Source of the DNA: CAZMVU01 sp964569295 | GTDB taxonomy: Bacteria; Hydrogenedentota; Hydrogenedentia; Hydrogenedentales; JAGMZX01 | NCBI GenBank assembly: GCA_964569295.1 | Contig: CAZMVU010000213.1 | Span: forward strand, 1-8,218 | Direction of reading: 5' to 3' | DNA: 8,218 nucleotides | Part shown: in pieces, positions 1 to 6,859 of the stretch | Numbering within the stretch: the first letter of the stretch is position 1 | Layout: the number at the start of each line of letters is the position of its first letter | Made by a program: the position numbers and the translations under genes | The notes under the pieces: model-generated | Database searches by the model: none | What the model saw: only the letters and a program-made list of their open reading frames with translations | Told to the model about the DNA's origin: nothing

Positions 1-2
1 GC

Positions 3-167
3 GCCTACGTCTTGACTGATAGAAACAGCGGGTGGGCCAGAACCGCTACCCGCGCCGATGCCAGGGCGTTGTATGACGTATGGGAAACGGCTCACGGCAG
101 ACGGCTAAAGAATTACGATTTCTTATGCCCGAGGCGGGCTTGGGGTGAAAATGCCGGAAAAAGATAG
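3..167 (+). CDS. Possible 3' end of an unidentified gene
   Basis: This frame is open from the window edge to a TAG at 165-167 and gives about 54 residues, ending near ...LKNYDFLCPRRAWGENAGKR. I recognise no family or motif in it. The other two forward frames have stops within the first 20 bases. Nothing but openness supports coding, and base use is not strongly biased. It may be the tail of an upstream gene or simply non-coding sequence. Confidence 0.2.
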   Translation, partial: AYVLTDRNSGWARTATRADARALYDVWETAHGRRLKNYDFLCPRRAWGENAGKR

Positions 168-255
168 AACGCACCTGGAATGCGACGATACCAAGACTTT
201 CCCGAGGTGAACCCCCGTCAGCGGGTCCCACAACTCCCCTGTTCCTCAAGACTTC

Positions 256-271
256 CCAATTTCGCAATTGG
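256..271. promoter_or_regulatory. Perfect 6-bp dyad CCAATT-TCGC-AATTGG
   Basis: CCAATT and AATTGG are exact reverse complements separated by TCGC. The dyad lies about 18 bp upstream of the putative -35 box of the galU operon. It could be an operator, or a weak hairpin terminator for an upstream gene because the sequence after it is moderately pyrimidine-rich. There is no real T-tract. The function is inferred only from symmetry and position. Confidence 0.25.
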
Positions 272-288
272 CTCTGTTTCTCCTCCCC

Positions 289-319
289 TTGCACTTGGCC
301 CGGTTGCGGCTGGTAAACT
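289..319 (+). promoter_or_regulatory. Weak candidate promoter for the galU operon
   Basis: TTGCAC (289-294) and TAAACT (314-319) resemble sigma-70 -35 and -10 boxes, with three and four consensus matches. Their spacing is 19 bp, slightly long. They sit about 30 bp before the galU start, a sensible distance. Sigma preferences of this lineage are unknown, so this is a guess from position and partial consensus. Confidence 0.22.
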
Positions 320-346
320 ACGGAATCTCTGAGGGAGGTTCTAACC

Positions 347-1297
347 GTGAACATCAAGAAAGCTGTCATTACCGCCGCAGGCAGGGGCCTGCGCACGTTC
401 CCCGCAGCGAACCCGGTCCACAAGGGCATGCTGCCGCTGGTGGATCGCGATGGGCTGACAAAACCGGTCATCCAGATTATCGCAGAGGAGGCGATCGAGA
501 GCGGCATCGAGGAGTTGTGTGTCGTGTGTGCGCCGGGCGATGAGCCGCAGTACCTGGCGACCTTCGAGGCCCTGCGTGAGAACCTTGCAGCGGCACCGGC
601 GGGCGTCACCTGGGCGCATGAGCAGGCGAGCCGGGTGGACACGCTGCTGCACCATCTGCGGTTTGCCGAGCAACCCGAGCCTTTGGGCTACGGGCATGCG
701 GTCTATAGTGCGCGTGAGTTTGTGGGCGATGATCCGTTCCTGCTGCTCCTGGGCGACCATCTCTATTTGTCCCGCGTGCCGGAGAAACGCTGCGCGCAGC
801 AACTGATCGAGGTGGCGGGGGCGGAGTCGTGCCCCGTGTCGGCCGTGCAGGCGACCCGCGAGCACTACGTCGGGCAATACGGCACTGTGCTCGGCCGCCG
901 CGAGAACACACCGGGCGTCTACCAAGTCGAGAAGGTGGTGGAGAAACCGGCACTGTCGAAAGCGGAACTCGCGCTGCAAACCCCTGGCCTGCGTGCGGGC
1001 TACTACCTGTGTTTCTTCGGCATGCACGTACTCACGCCGGCCATCTTCGAGTTGCTCGAGCCGCAGCTCGCGGCGCCCCCGGGCAACGGCGGCTACCAGC
1101 TCTCGCCCGCGCTGGATGAGTTGGCGCAGCGCCAGCGCTGCCTCGCCCTCGAACTCGCGGGCACGCGCTACGACATCGGGCAACGTTTCGGGCTGATGCA
1201 GGCGCAGATTGCTTTCGCCATGGCTGGTGTGGACCGGGACGAAGCGCTCATCACGCTTGTCGAGAGCGTGGCCACTGCAAGCCGGGTGCGGGCCTGA
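347..1297 (+). CDS. galU: GalU-like UTP--glucose-1-phosphate uridylyltransferase
   Basis: A 316-residue nucleotidyltransferase expected to join UTP and glucose-1-phosphate into UDP-glucose plus pyrophosphate in the cytoplasm. The N-terminal nucleotide-binding signature is present as AAGRGLRTFPAANPVHKGML (residues 10-29), with the Arg and Lys of the family's GxGxR...PK pattern. LGYGHAVYSAREFVGDDPF (113-131) matches the GalU segment before the metal-binding site, followed by LLGDH (134-138), where GalU proteins usually read LGDD. VEKP (198-201) and YDIG (275-278) match sugar-phosphate and metal-site motifs. Length is normal for the family. The GTG start is chosen because GGGAGG (333-338) lies 8 nt upstream and the signature begins at once. 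The next gene follows after 38 bp on the same strand, so the two are probably co-transcribed. Exact sugar preference is not proven. Confidence 0.87.
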   Translation: MNIKKAVITAAGRGLRTFPAANPVHKGMLPLVDRDGLTKPVIQIIAEEAIESGIEELCVVCAPGDEPQYLATFEALRENLAAAPAGVTWAHEQASRVDTLLHHLRFAEQPEPLGYGHAVYSAREFVGDDPFLLLLGDHLYLSRVPEKRCAQQLIEVAGAESCPVSAVQATREHYVGQYGTVLGRRENTPGVYQVEKVVEKPALSKAELALQTPGLRAGYYLCFFGMHVLTPAIFELLEPQLAAPPGNGGYQLSPALDELAQRQRCLALELAGTRYDIGQRFGLMQAQIAFAMAGVDRDEALITLVESVATASRVRA

Positions 1298-1300
1298 GGG

Positions 1301-1319
1301 CGCGGCCAGAAAGGCCGCG
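1301..1319 (+). promoter_or_regulatory. Intercistronic hairpin
   Basis: CGCGGCC and GGCCGCG form a perfect 7-bp GC stem around an AGAAA loop. It starts 3 nt after the galU stop and ends just before the GGAGGAG ribosome binding site of the next gene. No T-run follows, so it is unlikely to be an intrinsic terminator. It may stabilise the galU mRNA end or tune translation of the downstream gene. The structure is seen directly; the role is inferred. Confidence 0.45.
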
Positions 1320-1320
1320 A

Positions 1321-1327
1321 GGAGGAG
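1321..1327 (+). promoter_or_regulatory. Ribosome binding site fixing the GTG start of the fusion enzyme
   Basis: GGAGGAG lies 8 nt before the GTG at 1336. The frame has no ATG close by, so this site decides the start. It abuts the 3' side of the intercistronic hairpin, so folding could affect its access. Confidence 0.7.
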
Positions 1328-1335
1328 CTGCCGAC

Positions 1336-4300
1336 GTGAACCGCTTTATCGAAACCATCACCAGCAGCGATCCTGCGCTGCGTGATCGATCGTTCGCGGC
1401 GCTCGCCGCGGACATGGCCGCCCCCGCGTTGATCGAGGCCTGCGAAGAACTCGAGCAGTTCCGGCGGCGCGCGGAGAACCTCTATGAGCGTGTGCGGGCC
1501 ACCTTGTTCCTCTATGCGGCGTATCGCTTCCATCTCATGGAATCGCCGGATATAGCGACGCTGGGCAGCATCCCCTACGACGGCTTCAGCGATTTCCTCG
1601 AGCGGCGCTATGAACGCGCCATTGACCGGATGCGCCAGGCGCTGGCCGGTGACGGCGCCAATGGCGCCATCCTCAGCGCGCTGGCCGAAACCTACCACCA
1701 CCTCGCGTTCCAGACGCTCGCCGACCAGGTCCGCAAGAGCGTGCAGGCGAGCGAGGGCAACCGCTGGATGTTTCGCGTGGGCCATGCCGAAGACCACCCG
1801 GTGCGCGTGCGTCCTGAGTTGCTGCGCGCCGACGGCGGCCGCGGCCTCTACCCGGTGCTTACCGAGGCCACCCCGGTTCGCCTTGACCTGAGCCACAGCG
1901 GCTGGTCCGACATCTTCTTCCTGGGCATGGACTACCCGGAAGGCGCGCGGGTGCTCAATATCTCTGTGGACCTCGGGGTCTACGGCCGCGACAGCGAAGT
2001 ACGCCCGCCCGTCGAGACCTATGTGCGCGTTATCACCGAGCCGCTGCTGCGCCTCACCAGCATCGACCTCGAAACCACGAAAGACGTCACCGACCTGAAG
2101 GACCTCTTCAACTTCGGCAACGATTACCTCAGCCTGTTGAAAGCCGGCGTCATCGCCTCGGGTCTTGTGCCGCCCTCGTTCGAGGGCACGGGCCAGTCCG
2201 TGAGCGCGATTCTCGGGCGCGTGGTCGCGCCGGGCATGGGCATCGAGATGGTCACCAAAGTAAACGACATCCCGAAGGGCTCCCGGCTCGCCGTGTCGAC
2301 GAACCTGCTCGCGTCCATCGTGGCCGTACTTATGCGTACCACCGGCCAGACCGAGTCCGTCGAGGGCGGCCTCACCGAGCCCGAGCGCCGGCTGGTGGCG
2401 TCGCGCGCCATTCTCGGCGAATGGTTAGGTGGTTCCGGCGGCGGCTGGCAGGACTCCGGCGGCGTGTGGCCGGGCCTCAAGGTGATCCAGGGCGCCGCCG
2501 CGCAGGAGGGCGATCCGGAGTGGGGTGTGAGCAAGGGGCGGCTCCTTCCCGAGCACCACATTCTCACCGGCGATGCGCTTCATCCGGAGACCCCGCAACG
2601 GTTGGCGGAATCGCTTGTCGTGCTCCACGGCGGCATGGCGCAGAATGTCGGGCCCATCCTCGAGATGGTGACCGAGAAGTATCTGCTGCGCAATGAGCGC
2701 GAGTGGCACGCCCGCCACGAGATGCGCGGCATCTTCGACGGCATCCTCGAGGCGCTGCGCCAGGGCGACATGCAAACGCTCGGCCAGCACACAGCCGCCA
2801 ACTTCGCCGGCCCTCTGCGGGCCGTTATCCCTTGGGCGACGAATCATTTTACCGAGACGGTTATCCATAGGGTGAAGGAAAAGCTGGGCGGCGACTATTG
2901 GGGCTTCCTCATGCTGGGCGGCATGTCCGGCGGCGGCATGGCCATGTTCATCGCGCCCGAACGCCGCGCGAAATTCCGCGGCGAGCTGCTCGCCATCCTC
3001 GGCGAAACCAAGCGTGAACTCGAGGACGCGCTTCCCTTCGCCATGGACCCCGTGGTCTACGACTTTGCCATCAACCAGCAGGGCACGCGTGCGAAGCTTC
3101 TCAGCGGCGGCGACGCCCTGCTGCCCGGGCGCTACTACGGCCTGCAGATTCCCGGCCTCGTGCACCGGCGCGAGGAGGACATCCCCTACCTGCGCCGGGC
3201 CGAGCTAGACTATGTGGCCGCCCAGGCCAAGAAGGGCGATGAGGCCAGCGCGCTCCTGCGCACCATGGTGCGGCATTTATTCCGCGTGGGTGATGGTGGG
3301 GGCGAGGGCACGCGCACCCGTCACGACGAAGAGGCCGCGCACATCAAGGAGGCCCACGGCTTCGACCCCATCCACCACGAGCAAATCCGCCGCGACCTCC
3401 GGGCCGGGCGCATCGGACTGGCGCACAACCGGCTGCCCGTCGAGACGGAAATCGAAGACGTGGCCGCGGGCGATGTGCTCCCCCTCGACGAGGCGGTGGC
3501 TCACCGGCAGCGGGGCGAGGCGGCCCTGCGCGATGGCAAGGCGGCCGTGTTGAGCCTGGCGGCCGGCGTGGGTACGCGCTGGACCAGCGGGGCCGGGGTG
3601 ATCAAGGCGGTGAATCCCTTCATCGAGATGGAAGGCCGCCACCGCAGCTTCCTCGAGTTGCACCTCGCCAAGACTCGCCAAGTGGCCCGGGTCCATGGCA
3701 ACGCGCTCCCGCACATCGTGTCCACGAGCTACCTGACCCACGGGCCCATCGAGAAGCATCTTGCCCTCAACGACAACTACGGCCACGACGGCCCGCTCTA
3801 CTTGTCGCCGGGCCGCGCCATCGGCCAGCGGCTGGTCCCGACCGTGCGCGACCTCGTCTTTCTCTGGGAAGAGATGCCGCAGGAAGCGCTTGACCCGCAG
3901 AAGCAGAAGGTGCGCGATGCCGTGCGCGCCACGCTCATGGAGTGGGCACGGCAGAAGGGCGAGGCCGCCGACTACACGGACAACCTCCCCCTCCAGCGCT
4001 TTCATCCGCCCGGCCACTGGTACGAAGTGCCCAACCTCTTCCGCAACGGCGTGCTCGCGCGGCTGCTGGCCGAGCACCCGCAGGTCGAGACCATCATGCT
4101 GCACAACATCGACACGCTGGGCGCCAACCTCGATGCCGCCGCCCTCGGCGCCCACCTGGATTCCGGCGACACGCTGACTTTCGAGGTGGTGCCCCGGCGC
4201 GTGGCGGACCGCGGCGGCGGTCTGGCGCGCGTAAACGGGCAAATGCGCCTGCTCGAGGGCCTCGCCCAGCCGCGCGAGGAAGACGAGCTGCGCCTGCGCT

Positions 4301-4671
4301 ACTACAACTCGATGACCACCTGGATTCAGGTCGGGCCGCTGCTCGAATTGTTCGGCCTCACCCGGGACGACCTCGCCAATGGCTCGCAGGAGAAGATTTC
4401 GGCCGCCGTGCGCCGCATGGGGCAGCGCGTGCCCACCTATGTCACCATCAAGGATGTGAAATACCGCTGGGGGCATGGCCAGGAGGATGTATTCCCCGTG
4501 GCGCAGTTCGAGAAACTCTGGAGCGACATGTCCGCTCTGGCCGACGTGCCCTGCGGCTTCCTCGCCGTGGACCGCATGCGCGGCCAGCAGCTCAAGTCGC
4601 CCGACGAACTCGACGCCTGGGCCAACGACGGCAGCAAAGACTACGTGGCGGGTATCTCCGACCTGGCGTAA
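1336..4671 (+). CDS. Bifunctional GHMP-type sugar kinase / UDP-sugar pyrophosphorylase fusion
   Basis: An 1111-residue cytoplasmic protein. Residues 1-170 are a mostly helical region I cannot assign. Residues 180-545 resemble the fucokinase/heptose-kinase branch of GHMP kinases: PVRLDLSHSGWSDIFF (180-195), the phosphate-loop region DIPKGSRLAVSTNLLAS (311-327), GGGWQDSGGVWPGLK (368-382) and a C-terminal glycine-rich GGMSGGGMAMFI (528-539). Residues 735-1111 resemble the UDPGP family: AAVLSLAAGVGTRW (736-749), the likely nucleotide-binding Lys in IKAVNPF (756-762), then HPPGHWYEVPNLF (890-902) and HNIDTLGANLD (923-933). By analogy with FKP enzymes it would phosphorylate a free sugar at C1 and then make the nucleotide sugar, probably UDP-linked. 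FKP proteins carry the pyrophosphorylase first, so the order here is reversed. The kinase phosphate loop departs from the usual GLGTSS pattern. Substrate unknown. It follows galU with a good ribosome site, so it is likely operonic. Confidence 0.8.
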   Translation: MNRFIETITSSDPALRDRSFAALAADMAAPALIEACEELEQFRRRAENLYERVRATLFLYAAYRFHLMESPDIATLGSIPYDGFSDFLERRYERAIDRMRQALAGDGANGAILSALAETYHHLAFQTLADQVRKSVQASEGNRWMFRVGHAEDHPVRVRPELLRADGGRGLYPVLTEATPVRLDLSHSGWSDIFFLGMDYPEGARVLNISVDLGVYGRDSEVRPPVETYVRVITEPLLRLTSIDLETTKDVTDLKDLFNFGNDYLSLLKAGVIASGLVPPSFEGTGQSVSAILGRVVAPGMGIEMVTKVNDIPKGSRLAVSTNLLASIVAVLMRTTGQTESVEGGLTEPERRLVASRAILGEWLGGSGGGWQDSGGVWPGLKVIQGAAAQEGDPEWGVSKGRLLPEHHILTGDALHPETPQRLAESLVVLHGGMAQNVGPILEMVTEKYLLRNEREWHARHEMRGIFDGILEALRQGDMQTLGQHTAANFAGPLRAVIPWATNHFTETVIHRVKEKLGGDYWGFLMLGGMSGGGMAMFIAPERRAKFRGELLAILGETKRELEDALPFAMDPVVYDFAINQQGTRAKLLSGGDALLPGRYYGLQIPGLVHRREEDIPYLRRAELDYVAAQAKKGDEASALLRTMVRHLFRVGDGGGEGTRTRHDEEAAHIKEAHGFDPIHHEQIRRDLRAGRIGLAHNRLPVETEIEDVAAGDVLPLDEAVAHRQRGEAALRDGKAAVLSLAAGVGTRWTSGAGVIKAVNPFIEMEGRHRSFLELHLAKTRQVARVHGNALPHIVSTSYLTHGPIEKHLALNDNYGHDGPLYLSPGRAIGQRLVPTVRDLVFLWEEMPQEALDPQKQKVRDAVRATLMEWARQKGEAADYTDNLPLQRFHPPGHWYEVPNLFRNGVLARLLAEHPQVETIMLHNIDTLGANLDAAALGAHLDSGDTLTFEVVPRRVADRGGGLARVNGQMRLLEGLAQPREEDELRLRYYNSMTTWIQVGPLLELFGLTRDDLANGSQEKISAAVRRMGQRVPTYVTIKDVKYRWGHGQEDVFPVAQFEKLWSDMSALADVPCGFLAVDRMRGQQLKSPDELDAWANDGSKDYVAGISDLA

Positions 4672-4683
4672 GATTGTCTCGTT

Positions 4684-4976
4684 CTGCGCCAGCAGGCATA
4701 GAAGAAATCGTGCTCGTTGAGTCAGGTGGTATCGTTAAGGCCAAACTGGTTTTCACAGACGATGGCATGGACAGACGAGCCTACCTCTGGTTGCAGGGGA
4801 ATGCAATCGTCGCCTCCGAAGCCTTGCCACGGGGAGAAGTGGATGAATACGTCGTTTACAATTCACAGGGAATCCCTGTCATGTGGATTGACAGCGGAGG
4901 CACAATGCGGTTACGCGGATTGGTCTATGTCGCCGAGGCGCTGGTGAGAGATGTTTGGAACTGGCCGTTCTCGTGA
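4684..4976 (+). pseudogene. 5'-truncated copy of the small beta-rich gene
   Basis: This is the 3' part of the 120-residue gene found intact at 7525-7887, in the same frame and identical from about codon 24 to the TGA. The first 23 codons, the GTG start and its ribosome site are missing, replaced by the end of the kinase-fusion gene and a 12-bp joint. The frame is open upstream only as a shadow of the kinase gene. Translation could restart at an internal GTG near EIVLVES, but no good ribosome site precedes it. Its main remaining role may be to carry the ribosome site of the beta-helix gene, which overlaps its stop codon. Confidence 0.75.
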
Positions 4977-4980
4977 GGAG
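4975..4980 (+). promoter_or_regulatory. Ribosome binding site overlapping the small-gene stop
   Basis: GAGGAG begins inside the TGA stop (4974-4976) and lies 7 nt before the ATG at 4988. The same arrangement recurs in copy 2 (7886-7891 before 7899). The overlap points to translational coupling of the small protein and the beta-helix protein. Confidence 0.65.
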
Positions 4981-4987
4981 TAGATAC

Positions 4988-6808
4988 ATGAGCACAGCAC
5001 GACATCGGAAGTTTGCGCGGATGCTTCTATGGGGACTCTCGGGGATGATGGCGCTCTCCGCCCATGGGGCAACGTTCGTGGTTAGAGACCCACAGGACTT
5101 ACCGGACACGAACCCGGGCGATGGGGTTGCCATGTCCGCGGCGGGCACGACAACGCTTCGTGCCGCCGTGGAGGAAGCCAACGCCACGCCCGGCGCCGAT
5201 GAAATCGTGCTCAGCAGGGTGCTCGGACAACGGGAGATTGGCGAAGCTTTTCTGGAGGGGACCCTGCTCATCGCGGATGACCTGGCGATCACAGTCGATG
5301 CGCTTGCATTTGTCATCTTTGTCGTTCCAAGTGACCTGGCCTTCCGGGTCTTGGAAGTCATGTCAAACGTAAGTCTGCATATGGAGAGTATTTTCCTGTC
5401 TGCACGTGAGGGTGACACTACGTACTCCGCAGATCGGGGAGGACTCCTGTATATCAACCCGGGTGCATATGTAGCGCTTGACGGCAGCGACCTCCTGCGC
5501 GGTCGCGCCTCTGTCGCCGGGGGAGGGATATATATCGATCATGGGACGCTCGACATGTGCGGATACGTAAGCGTGTCCGGATACTCCGCGTTGGACGGCG
5601 GCGCCATCTACAACGACGGAGGAAACATTCATATTGGATGTTCCTCTCATGTAAGTGGCACCGCTGGGCGTTATGGTGGTGGGATCCACAATAATCGCGG
5701 GGTTGTTCGCTTCTCCTTGGACAGTTCCAACTCCGGGGTTTTTCGATGTTCGGCGGGGGGTGCAGGCGGGGGCATCTACACTGATGGCGGAATCGTTACG
5801 CTGCGCACTATGTCGCTTTCGACAAGCACTTCGCCGCAGGGTGCCGGACTTTACCTCACGGGGGACGCATGGGCCGAGGTCATAGGAAGCAACTTTCGTG
5901 AGCACGTGGCCGGCGCGGATGGAGGCGGCATCTATGTGGAGTCAGGTGTTCTCCGTGCTTCGCAATCGACGATACAAACATCTTCGGCAGGGAATCTGGG
6001 CGGTGGAGTTTTCGTAGCGGGCGGCGAAGCCACGCTTATTAATTGCACCCTTGTCAACAACGACGCGCAAACCGGCGGCGGCATTGCCGTGGCCCCTGGC
6101 GGAGGAGGCGTTCTGCGCATGGGCAACTCGGTTGTGGCCGAGAACGTTGCGGACGAGGCGCCGTCCATCTATGGCGCGTTCGAGAGCCTGGGGCACAACG
6201 CGCTGGGCGTGAGCGAGGGTGCGGTGGGGCTCACTGCCAGCGATTTCTCTGGGACAGTTGGTGCGCCTCTTGATCCCATGCTGGAATTTCTCGTACGACA
6301 CGACGGTACGCCATACAGCCCCGGGCTCGTTTACGTGCCCGGCTCGGGAAGCCCGCTCATTGACGCGGGCGACACGGCACTTCTCGCCAGGGAGGACTTC
6401 GTTGGTAGCCGATGCTTTGACGCCCGGTTGACCTGTTGTCCACGTGTGCGCGGTTCCGCTGTGGACATTGGCGCCCTGGAGTACCAAGAAGGTGAAATCG
6501 GTCTGACGTGCATGGGTACACATAGCGCCGACGCCGATGAGGACGGGGCAATCAGTCTCAGCGAGATGCTGCGCGTCATCCAGTTGTTCAACGCGGTCGG
6601 CTTTGGCTGCTATGAGTTCAGCGAGGATGGATACCGTATCGGCGCTGTGGATCATGAGTGCACACCCCATAGCGCCGATTACCTCCCGCAAGATTGGCGA
6701 ATCAACCTGACCGAACTCCTGCGCGTCATCCAATTCGTCAATGTCGGCGGCTACTATCCCTGCCCCGACGCCAACACCGAAGACGGCTTCTGCCCGGGTT
6801 TGCAGTAG
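4988..6808 (+). CDS. Secreted CSLREA/parallel beta-helix protein with EF-hand-like tail
   Basis: A 606-residue exported protein of unknown binding target. Residues 1-27 form a signal peptide: basic MSTARHRKFARM, hydrophobic LLWGLSGMMALS, likely cleavage after AHG. Residues 29-75 are CSLREA-like, with PDTNPGDG and TLRAAVEEANATPGADEIVL. From about 151 to 370 there are about nine GGG-I/L/V-Y-type motifs (GGGIY, GGAIY, GGGIH, GGGVF, GGGIA), typical of right-handed beta-helix surface proteins. Residues 452-500 (GSGSPLIDAGDT ... AVDIGALEYQ) match the usual end module of such proteins. The tail 512-606 has two related units: the first carries a canonical EF-hand loop, DADEDGAISLSE, followed by LRVIQ; the second, HSADYLPQDWRINLTELLRV, is degenerate. 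The tail is rich in Cys and ends CPGLQ. The ATG at 4988 is preferred over the upstream TTG because it has a ribosome site and starts the signal peptide. It probably acts at the cell surface or outside. Base composition is lower in GC than the sugar operon. Confidence 0.85.
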   Translation: MSTARHRKFARMLLWGLSGMMALSAHGATFVVRDPQDLPDTNPGDGVAMSAAGTTTLRAAVEEANATPGADEIVLSRVLGQREIGEAFLEGTLLIADDLAITVDALAFVIFVVPSDLAFRVLEVMSNVSLHMESIFLSAREGDTTYSADRGGLLYINPGAYVALDGSDLLRGRASVAGGGIYIDHGTLDMCGYVSVSGYSALDGGAIYNDGGNIHIGCSSHVSGTAGRYGGGIHNNRGVVRFSLDSSNSGVFRCSAGGAGGGIYTDGGIVTLRTMSLSTSTSPQGAGLYLTGDAWAEVIGSNFREHVAGADGGGIYVESGVLRASQSTIQTSSAGNLGGGVFVAGGEATLINCTLVNNDAQTGGGIAVAPGGGGVLRMGNSVVAENVADEAPSIYGAFESLGHNALGVSEGAVGLTASDFSGTVGAPLDPMLEFLVRHDGTPYSPGLVYVPGSGSPLIDAGDTALLAREDFVGSRCFDARLTCCPRVRGSAVDIGALEYQEGEIGLTCMGTHSADADEDGAISLSEMLRVIQLFNAVGFGCYEFSEDGYRIGAVDHECTPHSADYLPQDWRINLTELLRVIQFVNVGGYYPCPDANTEDGFCPGLQ

Positions 6809-6844
6809 TCGAGGGTCCGGGGGCTCACGGCGGTCGAGCCGCGC

Positions 6845-6851
6845 AAAGGAG
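6845..6851 (+). promoter_or_regulatory. Ribosome binding site candidate for the LRR fragment
   Basis: AAAGGAG lies 8 nt before a TTG at 6860 that opens the leucine-rich-repeat frame. This supports a real but weak translation start. It could also be chance, because the LRR sequence begins mid-repeat. Confidence 0.4.
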
Positions 6852-6859
6852 TCAGCCTT

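Larger units (their letters stand above)
168..346. other. Leader region without a gene, upstream of galU
   Basis: I see no convincing coding sequence here on either strand. The long minus-strand frames that cross it continue into the antisense of galU and look like shadows. The stretch is less GC-rich than the genes that follow. It contains a perfect dyad at 256-271, a weak promoter-like pair at 289-319 and the ribosome binding site of the next gene at 333-338. Confidence 0.5.
4684..5226 (+). repeat. 543-bp direct repeat, copy 1
   Basis: On reading, this stretch matches 7595-8137 without a difference; the copies are 2911 bp apart, start to start. It covers the 3' part of the small beta-rich gene, the 11-bp gap and the first 79 complete codons of the beta-helix gene. 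The bases just outside differ on both sides: T versus C on the left; on the right ACAACGGGAG versus TGAGCGTGAA. The left edge is 12 bp after the kinase-fusion stop codon, so the repeat cuts directly into the end of the sugar operon. Confidence 0.95.

Noticed and set aside
28..53. GCGGGT ... ACCCGC inverted pair near the left edge
   Set aside because: A 6-bp stem with a 14-nt loop in GC-rich sequence, with a competing AGCGG/CCGCT pairing and no T-run. It is not convincing as a terminator or an RNA.
211..226. ACCCCCGTCAGCGGGT partial hairpin as terminator
   Set aside because: It needs bulged bases and is not followed by a T-tract.
341..1183. Minus-strand frame of 280 codons opposite galU
   Set aside because: It is antisense to recognisable GalU motifs and has no motif of its own.
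3277..4476. Long minus-strand open frame (399 codons) opposite the kinase-fusion gene
   Set aside because: It lies wholly antisense to a well-supported gene in GC-rich DNA, has low-complexity His/Arg/Ala-rich translation and matches no family, so it is a shadow.
3942..4976. Plus-strand frame of 344 codons joining the kinase 3' end to the small-gene remnant
   Set aside because: Its first part is an Arg/Ala-rich shadow of the kinase gene; only 4684-4976 is homologous to a plausible gene. The apparent fusion is produced by the repeat junction.
6829..6843. GCGG/CCGC hairpin after the beta-helix gene as terminator
   Set aside because: Only four base pairs and no T-run; expected by chance at this GC content.
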